Source: Gemmatimonadales bacterium | GTDB taxonomy: Bacteria > Gemmatimonadota > Gemmatimonadetes > Palauibacterales > Palauibacteraceae | NCBI GenBank assembly: GCA_030636765.1 | Contig: DAOVWI010000144.1 | Location: forward strand, 1 to 5,538 | Length of the DNA stretch: 5,538 nucleotides | Direction of reading: 5' to 3' | Shown: piece after piece, positions 1 through 5,538 of the stretch | Numbering within the stretch: the stretch's first letter is position 1 | Layout: each line of letters opens with the position of its first letter | Translations under genes and position numbers: made by a program | The notes under the pieces: generated by a model | The model's input: the letters and a program-made list of their open reading frames with translations, nothing else | Told to the model about the DNA's origin: nothing | The model's database searches: none

Positions 1-2291
1 AGCTCTACGAATCTTGCTTTGTACTCCGCCGCCTTCTCACACTCGCCGCGTTCGTCGTACATCTCTCCGAGACGCTCGAGAATCGCCGCCAGGCTCCCGG
101 GATCGGTGAACGGCTGGGCGATGCTCGTCGCATCCAGGTAGCGCTCGTACGTGGCCAGGGCCGAATCCGCCTGTCCCGCGCCTTCGTAGGCCTGACCCAA
201 CCCGTACAACGCGCACGTGAGACACTGACCGACGTCGGAGCGCTTGAGCTCATCGATCGCCTCGTCGTAGCGACCCTCGGCGTAGGCGATGATGCCGGGA
301 ACCGCGTGTCTCTGGACCTCGTCGTCGCCGCGCACCTCCGGCGGAACGACCTGCTGGTACTCATCCCATAGCTCTCTCGCTCTCCCCGGATCGCCGGTCA
401 GGGCGTAGACGGCAGCCAGCTGAAAGTAGGGTCGCTCTAGCGCGGGGATCTCAGAGAGGGGGTGGGCCTGAAGGGCTTCCTCCAAACGGGACCGAGCCGC
501 CGCCGTGTCTCTTCGCACGGCCAGATCGGTGAACGCTTCGCCCATCTCGGCGTTCAGGCGGGCGGCCGAAAGGCCGCGCCCCTCCTGCAGGTCCGTAGCG
601 GTCGCGAGATGCTCTCCGGCTTCGGCGAGGCGCCCCTGTGCGGTCAAGATCCCGTAGAGCCCGAACTCGGCGCCGACCTGAAGCGGCGGGATGCCCCGGC
701 TCGCTTCGATCGCACGTCGGTACACCGCCTCGGCCTCCCCGAAGTCGCGCCTCACGGCCGCGAGGCTCCCCTCCAGGAAGAAGTTCGTCGGATTCTCCGG
801 GAATCGGCGTGCGTACTCCTCACGCACCTGTTCGGCCTCCTCGAGCCGTCCGAGCGAGACGAGCGCGGCGAACGCGTTTTGTCGATGGAGAGAGGAAGAA
901 GAATCCGCCGCGGTCGCGCGGCTGTAGAGCTGCAGGGAGCGCTCGAAGTCCCTGAGGCGGCCGTAGAGGATTCCCAGGTTGTTGAGGGCCCAAGTGTCGT
1001 CCGGGTTCACGTCCAGCATGTTCTGGTAAGCGGCGATCGCCTTGTCGTTCTCGCCGGTAACGGTCGTGTAGTACGACGCCATCGTCAGGTACCGCTCGTG
1101 CGCGGTGAGCCTGTCGCGGTACTCGAACGCCATGCTCAGAGCCTCCACCTGGCGTTCGCGGCTGTCGCCCTGGTTGCCCAACTGAACGCCGAGCTTCCGC
1201 CACGCCATCGCGAACTCGGGATCGAGCCTCACGGCTTCTTCGAGGAGCGTGACGGCGCGCTGCGGGTTTCCGCCCACATCAAGAGCGCGCACAGCCTGTG
1301 AGTATTTGCGGAGCGCCTCCAGGTTGCCCGTCGTTACGTGCTCGAGAGGTTCGTCGCTTCGCAGTGTCTTGTACGAGTCGCCGATCCGCTCCCGCAGCCT
1401 CTTGGACAGCTTGTCGAGCGCGGGAACAACCCTGGATGAGTCCTTGGCGGTCTCGCGAAACGCGGCGAGCTCCTCGCCCGTGTCGGAGTCTATGAGGCGG
1501 GTCGAGAGCACGAACGTGCCGCCCGCCGAGTTGATGTCCCCGTCGACGATCGCCGCGATCCCCTCGCGCTGAGCGATCTCGCGAGCCAGGTCGAAATCGA
1601 TCTCGGAATTCCGATTTCGCTCCATCCGGCCCAGAGCATCGGCGACGAAGGCCGGTTCTGCCACTCGCACTGCATCGGACTGCGAGAGGTCGATCCGGAA
1701 CGCCTCCGTCGCGGCCCGAGCCAGAAGGGTATCGCCGGTCCGGCTGTCGAACTCGGCGAGGATGACGGTGGCGCGCTCCTCCAGGATCCCGCGGGCCACT
1801 AAGGTGGCGGCCGGACCGATTCCGAGCGTGCGGCTGGTCATGTATCCGATGGTGAGCGCTCCCAGCAGCGCCAGAGCTCCGACGCCTCCAAAAAGAGCGT
1901 TCCGCCAAGTGAGGAGCTTGTGATGGGCTCGGGCGTCGGCGGCTCGTTCCCGAGAGCTCGGTTCGGCCAAGGCAGGCTCACCGGCCGCGTGTTCGGTGCG
2001 GGCCGCCGGCACAGGCTCTACTGCCGCCGGCGAAGCATCTTCGGGTGAGGCGTCCGCAGCCCTGGCCGGTCCCTGGCCGCCCAGGCCTTCCTGAACGAAT
2101 GCCGTCGCCAGGACGATCGGAAAGCCCACGATCAGGAGGAAGAGGGCCAGCGGAGGCGCCCACTCCGGCAGGCTGAGCGCTCCGGCCAGTGTGTCGACGG
2201 CCTGAAGGACCAGCCAGGAGGCGCCCAGGTAGATGACGAGCACCTGCCAGAGCGACCGGCGATGCATCTCGTGGATCAGTTTCTTCAACAT
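1..2291 (-). CDS. Membrane-anchored TolB-like/TPR protein, downstream paralogue (3' end beyond window)
   Basis: The frame from ATG at 2291 is open without a stop to the left edge, 763 codons plus two bases. It starts MLKKLIHEMHRRSLW and ends in FVEL, where the upstream paralogue has 27 more residues, so only a short tail is missing. Visible parts: membrane helices at about 15-36 and 47-66, an Ala/Pro/Glu-rich linker at about 70-125, a third helix at about 132-150 after the motif LTWRNALFGG, a TolB/FlgO-like domain at about 168-305 (ATVILAEF, ATEAFRIDLSQSD, LAREIAQREG, LSKRLRERIGDSY), then TPR repeats to the end, including WALNNLGILYGRL. A CxxC (C690-L-T-C693) lies in a late repeat. With a cytoplasmic N terminus, the TolB-like and TPR part would be periplasmic. 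TPRs normally bind proteins or peptides; the ligand is unknown. It is co-transcribed with, and by eye more than half identical in the conserved regions to, the gene ending at 2303. No catalytic motif is seen. Confidence 0.9.
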   Translation of the reverse strand, partial: MLKKLIHEMHRRSLWQVLVIYLGASWLVLQAVDTLAGALSLPEWAPPLALFLLIVGFPIVLATAFVQEGLGGQGPARAADASPEDASPAAVEPVPAARTEHAAGEPALAEPSSRERAADARAHHKLLTWRNALFGGVGALALLGALTIGYMTSRTLGIGPAATLVARGILEERATVILAEFDSRTGDTLLARAATEAFRIDLSQSDAVRVAEPAFVADALGRMERNRNSEIDFDLAREIAQREGIAAIVDGDINSAGGTFVLSTRLIDSDTGEELAAFRETAKDSSRVVPALDKLSKRLRERIGDSYKTLRSDEPLEHVTTGNLEALRKYSQAVRALDVGGNPQRAVTLLEEAVRLDPEFAMAWRKLGVQLGNQGDSRERQVEALSMAFEYRDRLTAHERYLTMASYYTTVTGENDKAIAAYQNMLDVNPDDTWALNNLGILYGRLRDFERSLQLYSRATAADSSSSLHRQNAFAALVSLGRLEEAEQVREEYARRFPENPTNFFLEGSLAAVRRDFGEAEAVYRRAIEASRGIPPLQVGAEFGLYGILTAQGRLAEAGEHLATATDLQEGRGLSAARLNAEMGEAFTDLAVRRDTAAARSRLEEALQAHPLSEIPALERPYFQLAAVYALTGDPGRARELWDEYQQVVPPEVRGDDEVQRHAVPGIIAYAEGRYDEAIDELKRSDVGQCLTCALYGLGQAYEGAGQADSALATYERYLDATSIAQPFTDPGSLAAILERLGEMYDERGECEKAAEYKARFVE

Positions 2292-2302
2292 CCGCCCGTT
2301 CC
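2292..2302 (-). promoter_or_regulatory. 11-base operon junction with weak ribosome binding site
   Basis: The minus strand reads TAG, then GGAACGGGCGG, then ATG. The purine-rich stretch is only a weak Shine-Dalgarno sequence. Such close spacing, with no room for a terminator or promoter, suggests the second paralogue is translated by re-initiation or coupling from the first. Coupling is an inference. Confidence 0.5.
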
Positions 2303-4693
2303 CTATCCCGTCTCCGCGAAGATCTCGTCGATACGCCGCTGCGCGGCCTCAACGCGCGGCTGGAGCTCGGAATCCGCGTCCCTCCAGAGCTCCACGAACC
2401 TCGCGTAGTACTCCACCGCCTTCTCCCGGTCCCCGGCCTCATCGTACAGCTGGCCGAGGCGCTCGAGCGCGGGACCGAGCAGGGTCGGATCCCAGAACGT
2501 GCGACCGAATGCCGAAGTGGCCAGGTACCGCTCCCGGAGGGCAATCGCCGAGTCCCTCTCGCCGGCTCGATCGTAGACGTCGGCGAGGCCGGGAAGCGCG
2601 CAGTGCACGCACGGGCCGAAGTCCGATCGACGGAACTCGGCCACCGCCTCCTCATATCGTGCCTCCGCGGCCGCGATCGATCCCAACGCCCGGCGATAAG
2701 AGGTGGATTTGCCTCGAATAAGCTCCGGGACCTCTTGTTCATATTCGGACAGGATCTCGCGGGCCTTGCCTGGTTGGCCGGAGATGGCGGCCAAGGTAGC
2801 CAACTGCGTGTACGGTCGATCCAACGTCGGCATCTCCTCCAGCGGATAGCTCTCCAGGGCCTCGCGAAGCCGGACCGCAGCCTGCGCCTCGTCGCCCCGG
2901 ACGACGAGGTCGTACCAGACGGACGCGAGCGCGTCGTCCAGCGCCTCGGCCGCCAGACCGCGCTGCTCGTCGGCCGCCTCCGCGTCGGCCCAGTGCCCTT
3001 CGGCTTCCTCCAAGCGTCCTTGCGTGGCCGCCGCGGCAGCGAGACCGCCGCTCGTAAGAGCTCGCCAGAACAGATTGCCCGTCTCGCGCTCGCGGAGATC
3101 CTCCCAGCCCTCTCGCGCGGCCTCGTAGTCGCCCCGGACGGACGCCAGAACGGCACCGTTTCGGTAGGCGGCCGCGTCTTCCGGGAAGAGGCGCCGGTGC
3201 GCGTCGAGCGTCCCTTCGGCTTCCTCGAGCTTGCCTTGCCCTACCAGCGCCCCGGTCAGATTGCTCAGCGGCAGGGAGGAGCTGGCCGAATCCGCTTCCA
3301 CGGCCCGTCGGTAATGTTCCGCCGCCCGATCCGGGTTGCGTAGCTGCAGATAGGCCACCCCCAGGTTGTTGAGGGCCCAGTCGTCCTCGGGATCCATCTC
3401 GAGGAGGTTCTCGTAGGCCGGGATCGCCTTCTCCGGCTCCCTCGTCCCCTGCTGAAACCAGCTGGCGGTGGCGAAGTAGCGCTCGCGTTTGGTGAGCCGA
3501 TCCCTGTGTTCGTAAGCCTTCTCGAGCGCCTCGAGGGCCCGGGTTCTCTGTTGCTGCCGGTTCATGAGAACCACTCCGAGCTTCCTCCAGGCCATGGCAA
3601 AGGCCGTGTCCAGCGCGAGCGCCTCCTCCAGCAACGCGACCGCCCTCGGAACGTCGGCGCGCGCCTCGGCCGCCTCGACGGCCTGGGAGTAGAGCCGCAG
3701 AGCCTCCAGGTTGGCGGTTGTGGCGCGCTCCAGCGGCTCATCGGCGTGGATGGACGCGTACGACTCGCCGATCCGCTCCCTCAGCTTCTTCGAGAGGTTG
3801 TCGATGGCGGGGAGGATCTCGCTCGAATCGGCCGCCGTCTCACGGTGGGAGGCCAGCACGGTCCCTTCGGCGGGGTCCAACACCTGCCCCGTCAGCACGA
3901 AGCCCGTCCCCGCCGGATTGATCTCGCCCGCGATGACCGCGCCGACACCCTCGCGCTGTGCGATCTCGCGCGCGAGCTCGGCGCCGAGAACACTGTTCGC
4001 CGGCCGTTCCATCCGCCGCAGGGCCTGCGCGACGAATGAAGGCTTGGCCAGCCGCACGACGTCTGATTGGGAAAGGTCGACCCGGAACGCCTCCGTGGCC
4101 GCGCGAGCGAGAAGAGAATCGGAGGAGCCGAAGTCCGCCAGGATCACGACCGCCCGCTCGTCGATCGCACCCTTGGCCACCAACGTGGCGGCCGGACCGA
4201 TCCCCACTGTGCGCATGGTCATGTAAGCGGCCGTCGCCACTCCCAGAAAGGCGAACGCGGCGACGCCTCCCAGGAGCGCGTTGCGCCAGGTCAAGACGCG
4301 GTGGCGCGTTCCGCGCTCTGGCACCGCTTCCGCCATCGCCCCTGCCTGGACCTCGGGGTCCTCGACAGCTCCGGAAGCCGCCTCGTCCGGCTTGAGCTCG
4401 GTGATTTGCCGCGATTCCGGGTCATCTCCCGCGTGAGGAGCGGCTAGGGGTCCGGCCGGTGCGTCCGCACGTGAGCCCATGCCCTCTTGCACGAAGGCCG
4501 TACCGAGGACGATCGGGAATCCGATCACGAGCAGGACGATCGCGAAGGGCTGAACCCAGTCGGGAAGCCCTACGCTCTGGGTCATGATCTCGACGACCTG
4601 AAGAGCCATCCAGGAGGCGCCGAGATAGATCCCCACCACCTGCCATATCGAGCGCCGATGCACCTCGTGAATCAGCTGCTTGAGTCCCGACAT
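2303..4693 (-). CDS. Membrane-anchored TolB-like/TPR protein, upstream paralogue (796 aa, complete)
   Basis: The start chosen is ATG at 4693 (MSGLKQLIHEVHRRSIW), because AAGGA lies 8 bases upstream and this matches the start of the downstream paralogue. An in-frame ATG at 4732 would add 13 residues that span that Shine-Dalgarno site. The stop is TAG at 2305-2303. Predicted layout: membrane helices at about 17-37 and 50-68, ending in the shared motif TAFVQEG; a low-complexity acidic/Ala/Pro linker at about 72-130; a third helix at about 139-157; a TolB/FlgO-like domain at about 180-315 (AVVILADF, ATEAFRVDLSQSD, LAREIAQREG, LSKKLRERIGES); and roughly ten TPR units from about 326 to the C terminus (AMAWRKLG, WALNNLGVAYLQL, LERLGQLYDEAGDREKAVEY). 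C695-V-H-C698 is a CxxC shared with the paralogue. Related C-terminal regions occur, from family knowledge, as extracytoplasmic parts of Gemmatimonadota and Acidobacteriota Ser/Thr kinases. Here no kinase motifs (HRD, DFG) are present, so a scaffold or sensor role is inferred and the ligand is unknown. Confidence 0.93.
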   Translation of the reverse strand: MSGLKQLIHEVHRRSIWQVVGIYLGASWMALQVVEIMTQSVGLPDWVQPFAIVLLVIGFPIVLGTAFVQEGMGSRADAPAGPLAAPHAGDDPESRQITELKPDEAASGAVEDPEVQAGAMAEAVPERGTRHRVLTWRNALLGGVAAFAFLGVATAAYMTMRTVGIGPAATLVAKGAIDERAVVILADFGSSDSLLARAATEAFRVDLSQSDVVRLAKPSFVAQALRRMERPANSVLGAELAREIAQREGVGAVIAGEINPAGTGFVLTGQVLDPAEGTVLASHRETAADSSEILPAIDNLSKKLRERIGESYASIHADEPLERATTANLEALRLYSQAVEAAEARADVPRAVALLEEALALDTAFAMAWRKLGVVLMNRQQQRTRALEALEKAYEHRDRLTKRERYFATASWFQQGTREPEKAIPAYENLLEMDPEDDWALNNLGVAYLQLRNPDRAAEHYRRAVEADSASSSLPLSNLTGALVGQGKLEEAEGTLDAHRRLFPEDAAAYRNGAVLASVRGDYEAAREGWEDLRERETGNLFWRALTSGGLAAAAATQGRLEEAEGHWADAEAADEQRGLAAEALDDALASVWYDLVVRGDEAQAAVRLREALESYPLEEMPTLDRPYTQLATLAAISGQPGKAREILSEYEQEVPELIRGKSTSYRRALGSIAAAEARYEEAVAEFRRSDFGPCVHCALPGLADVYDRAGERDSAIALRERYLATSAFGRTFWDPTLLGPALERLGQLYDEAGDREKAVEYYARFVELWRDADSELQPRVEAAQRRIDEIFAETG

Positions 4694-4701
4694 CGCACCA
4701 T

Positions 4702-4706
4702 TCCTT
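4702..4706 (-). promoter_or_regulatory. Ribosome binding site of the upstream TPR gene
   Basis: The minus strand reads AAGGA followed by 8 bases and ATG at 4693. This near-ideal Shine-Dalgarno site decides for the 4693 start over the ATG at 4732, and the paralogue's N terminus agrees. Confidence 0.75.
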
Positions 4707-4709
4707 CGA

Positions 4710-4730
4710 GCGGTCACTTCATCCGACCGC
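4710..4730 (-). repeat. Inverted repeat in the leader of the TPR operon
   Basis: GCGGTC at 4710-4715 and GACCGC at 4725-4730 are perfect inverted 6-mers around a 9-base loop. In the minus-strand transcript they could form a hairpin ending three bases before the AAGGA ribosome binding site. The middle arm could instead pair with CGACCG (minus strand, 4753-4748), so two exclusive folds are possible. Whether any fold regulates translation is unknown. Confidence 0.35.
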
Positions 4731-4773
4731 ACTTTACATCGCAGGACCGGTCGAAATCGGGCTCCAACTTGCG

Positions 4774-4779
4774 GTTATA
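4774..4779 (-). promoter_or_regulatory. Possible -10 element for the TPR operon
   Basis: The minus strand reads TATAAC, five of six matches to the sigma-70 -10 consensus, inside an AT-rich patch. No good -35 hexamer stands 16-18 bases upstream (the best is TTCCTG). It would place the transcript start near 4767 and give a leader of about 75 bases. The call is tentative. Confidence 0.25.
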
Positions 4780-4835
4780 TGGTGATTAGGAGCAAGCAGG
4801 AAGGCCGACGGCCCAGCGCGGCAACCAGAGCCCGC

Positions 4836-4865
4836 TTGAGCAACATGACTTGTTATGACTATATT
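4836..4865 (+). promoter_or_regulatory. Candidate promoter of the toxin-antitoxin operon
   Basis: TTGAGC at 4836-4841 and TATATT at 4860-4865 are separated by 18 bases, an acceptable sigma-70-like pair. The expected transcript start would fall at about 4871-4873, on the proposed antitoxin ATG at 4872, so the mRNA could be leaderless. No Shine-Dalgarno sequence precedes that ATG. The elements overlap the ATGAC repeats, as expected for autoregulation by the antitoxin-toxin complex. Confidence 0.4.
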
Positions 4866-4877
4866 ATGACCATGACC
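4845..4877 (+). repeat. Four ATGAC(C/T) direct repeats, likely operator
   Basis: ATGACT at 4845 and 4855, and ATGACC at 4866 and 4872, occur with start spacings of 10, 11 and 6 bases. The two middle copies extend to TTATGAC (4853-4859 and 4864-4870) separated by TATA. Spacings of 10-11 bases put the first three on the same face of the helix. They overlap the -10 hexamer and the antitoxin start, which is where Phd/YefM-type antitoxins usually bind to repress their own operon. Binding is inferred. Confidence 0.45.
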
Positions 4878-5132
4878 GATGTGAAGATCGCACAGCTCAA
4901 GGCGAAGCTCAGCGAGCACCTCCGGCGAGTGCGGCGAGGACATACCCTCACGATTCTGGACCGTGACACGCCTGTCGCTCGTGTCGTGCCCTATGAAGAA
5001 CCCGGCCCACTCAGGGTTCGCGAGCCTCCATCGGGTGGATCGGAGCTACACGCCGTGCCGTTGCCCCCGCCACTCGCGCTTGATCTCGACATCGTCGACC
5101 TGCTCATCGAGGAGCGGCAGGGAGAGCGATGA
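4872..5132 (+). CDS. Type II antitoxin, Phd/YefM family
   Basis: This is an 86-residue protein of the usual length for the family. The N-terminal half (VKIAQLKAKLSEHLRRVRRG, then TLTILDRDTPVARVVP) carries the Phd/YefM pattern: a helix with evenly spaced Leu/Lys/Arg, then a beta strand and the D-R-x-x-P-V-A-R motif. This part dimerises and binds operator DNA. The C terminus (LALDLDIVDLLIEERQGE) is the acidic amphipathic helix expected to wrap the toxin and block its active site. The start at 4872 aligns best with family N termini. In-frame ATGs at 4866 (88 aa) and 4845 (95 aa) remain possible, while extension back to 4680 is unlikely because it runs through non-coding-looking DNA and across the other gene's start. 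The stop codon overlaps the toxin start. It is expected to repress its own operon. Confidence 0.88.
   Translation: MTDVKIAQLKAKLSEHLRRVRRGHTLTILDRDTPVARVVPYEEPGPLRVREPPSGGSELHAVPLPPPLALDLDIVDLLIEERQGER
5119..5124 (+). promoter_or_regulatory. Ribosome binding site of the toxin gene
   Basis: AGGGAG ends 4 bases before the toxin ATG at 5129 and lies inside the last codons of the antitoxin gene. Together with the ATGA stop/start overlap at 5129-5132 it implies coupled translation, so that toxin is made only alongside antitoxin. Confidence 0.6.
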
Positions 5133-5538
5133 TCGCGTACCTGGACTCATCAGTCCTTCTCCGCCTGATCCTCGGGCAGGCGGATCGTCTGAGCGAGTGG
5201 GCTTCGGTCGAGAAGGGTATAGCAAGCGCCCTTGTGGAGGTGGAGTGCCTCCGAACGTTGGACCGGCTGCGTCTGAGAGCCCAGCTGTCCGACGAGGATC
5301 TGGTGACAAGACGGGAGACGGTCTTCCGCCTGACTGACGAGATCACTCTGGTGGAGCCGACGCCGGCGGTGCTGCGCCGCGCCTCGCAGCCGCTGCCAAC
5401 CGCCCTGGGAACGTTGGACGCCATCCACCTTGCGACCGCCGGGCTGTGGGCAGAGGCCAGCGGGGAGCCGATAGTCATGGCCACACATGACGGGGCGCTG
5501 GCTCTCGCGGCGCGAGCCTTCGGGATCAGGGTCGTCGG
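5129..5538 (+). CDS. PIN-domain ribonuclease toxin, VapC-like (3' end beyond window)
   Basis: The frame from ATG at 5129 is open to the right edge, 136 codons plus two bases. PIN toxins are about 125-145 residues, so it is nearly complete. It begins MIAYLDSSVLLRLILGQ, the classic PIN start. The four acidic residues that hold the metal ions are all visible: D6 in YLDSS, E39 in ALVEVECLR, D97 in GTLDAIHLATA and D121 in MATHDGALALAA. An intact Mg/Mn-dependent endoribonuclease is therefore expected, which in this family cleaves tRNA or rRNA and arrests growth when antitoxin is lost. The target RNA cannot be read from the sequence. It overlaps the antitoxin gene by four bases (ATGA). The pairing of a VapC-type toxin with a Phd/YefM-type antitoxin is common. 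No frameshift or inactivating change is seen. Confidence 0.88.
   Translation, partial: MIAYLDSSVLLRLILGQADRLSEWASVEKGIASALVEVECLRTLDRLRLRAQLSDEDLVTRRETVFRLTDEITLVEPTPAVLRRASQPLPTALGTLDAIHLATAGLWAEASGEPIVMATHDGALALAARAFGIRVV

Larger units (their letters stand above)
4694..4871. promoter_or_regulatory. Divergent control region between the TPR operon and the toxin-antitoxin pair
   Basis: These 178 bases hold no convincing gene. They are visibly richer in A and T at about 4774-4800 and 4842-4871 than the flanking coding DNA. Contents seen are the ribosome binding site and hairpin of the minus-strand operon, a perfect 8-bp palindrome GACCGGTC at 4745-4752, a possible minus-strand -10 element, and the repeats plus promoter-like hexamers of the plus-strand operon. 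Transcription must leave in both directions from here, since both flanking units begin at its borders. Confidence 0.7.

Noticed and set aside
973..992. A 20-bp exact repeat with 3360-3379
   Set aside because: It is not a mobile or regulatory repeat. It encodes the same conserved TPR residues in the two paralogues.
462..1301. A 279-codon plus-strand open frame
   Set aside because: It is antisense to the clearly coding downstream TPR gene, has no recognisable fold, and is Arg/Val/Glu-rich as expected from reversing TPR codons.
1279..1908. A 209-codon minus-strand open frame inside the downstream TPR gene
   Set aside because: It is in a different frame from the real protein, with Arg/Gly-rich, domain-free sequence. 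The real frame shows conserved TolB-like motifs over the same bases.
1978..3156. A 392-codon minus-strand open frame
   Set aside because: It spans the end of one TPR gene and the start of the other in a different frame. Its product is Arg/Pro/Ser-rich with no domain pattern, a typical shadow in GC-rich DNA.
2603..3343. A 246-codon plus-strand open frame
   Set aside because: It is antisense to the upstream TPR gene, with no ribosome binding site or domain signal.
3506..4226. Overlapping plus-strand frames of 171-177 codons
   Set aside because: They are complementary to the TolB-like and first TPR part of the upstream gene. Their composition follows from that gene.
4680..4871. N-terminal extension of the antitoxin to an ATG at 4680
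   Set aside because: It would add 64 residues unlike any Phd/YefM antitoxin and would run over the start codon and ribosome binding site of the divergent gene.
5104..5488. Two minus-strand frames of 112-126 codons opposite the toxin gene
   Set aside because: The plus strand here encodes a PIN domain with all four catalytic acids, so the antisense frames are shadows.
1..5538. tRNA, rRNA, CRISPR array, insertion sequence or rho-independent terminator
   Set aside because: I looked for repeat-spacer patterns, terminal inverted repeats, and stem-loops followed by T-runs, and found none. Almost all bases are accounted for by four coding genes and one control region.

Overview
The window looks like chromosomal DNA from a GC-rich Gram-negative-type bacterium. 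Gemmatimonadota or a close relative is the best guess. That guess rests on protein style: membrane-anchored TolB-like/TPR proteins, with a middle domain of the type I associate with Gemmatimonadota and Acidobacteriota serine/threonine kinases. No database search was possible, so the taxonomic call is an inference. Nothing points to a plasmid, phage or insertion sequence.

Layout. Almost the whole left part, 1 to 4693, is a minus-strand operon of two tandem paralogues. The upstream gene (4693 down to 2303) is complete. The downstream gene starts 11 bases after its stop, at 2291, and stays open to the left edge. By comparison with its paralogue it lacks only about 27 C-terminal residues. Both encode two N-terminal membrane helices, a variable linker, a third membrane helix, a TolB/FlgO-like alpha/beta domain and a long TPR superhelix. 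The large open frames on the opposite strand and in other frames here are shadows of high-GC coding sequence.

The right part, 4872 to 5538, is a plus-strand type II toxin-antitoxin pair: a Phd/YefM-type antitoxin overlapping by ATGA with a PIN-domain (VapC-like) ribonuclease toxin that reaches the right edge still open. The two units diverge from a shared control region of about 180 bp (4694-4871). It holds helically phased ATGAC direct repeats over a likely promoter and antitoxin start, and possible hairpins in the leader of the TPR operon.

How they work together. The TPR pair probably forms a membrane-anchored periplasmic scaffold or sensor whose ligand cannot be read from sequence. The toxin-antitoxin pair is a self-contained module, and its position beside the operon is not evidence of a shared function. 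I see no clearly new enzymatic or defence system. The points most worth a second look are the tandem kinase-less TolB/TPR pair with a conserved CxxC, and the repeat-bearing divergent control region.
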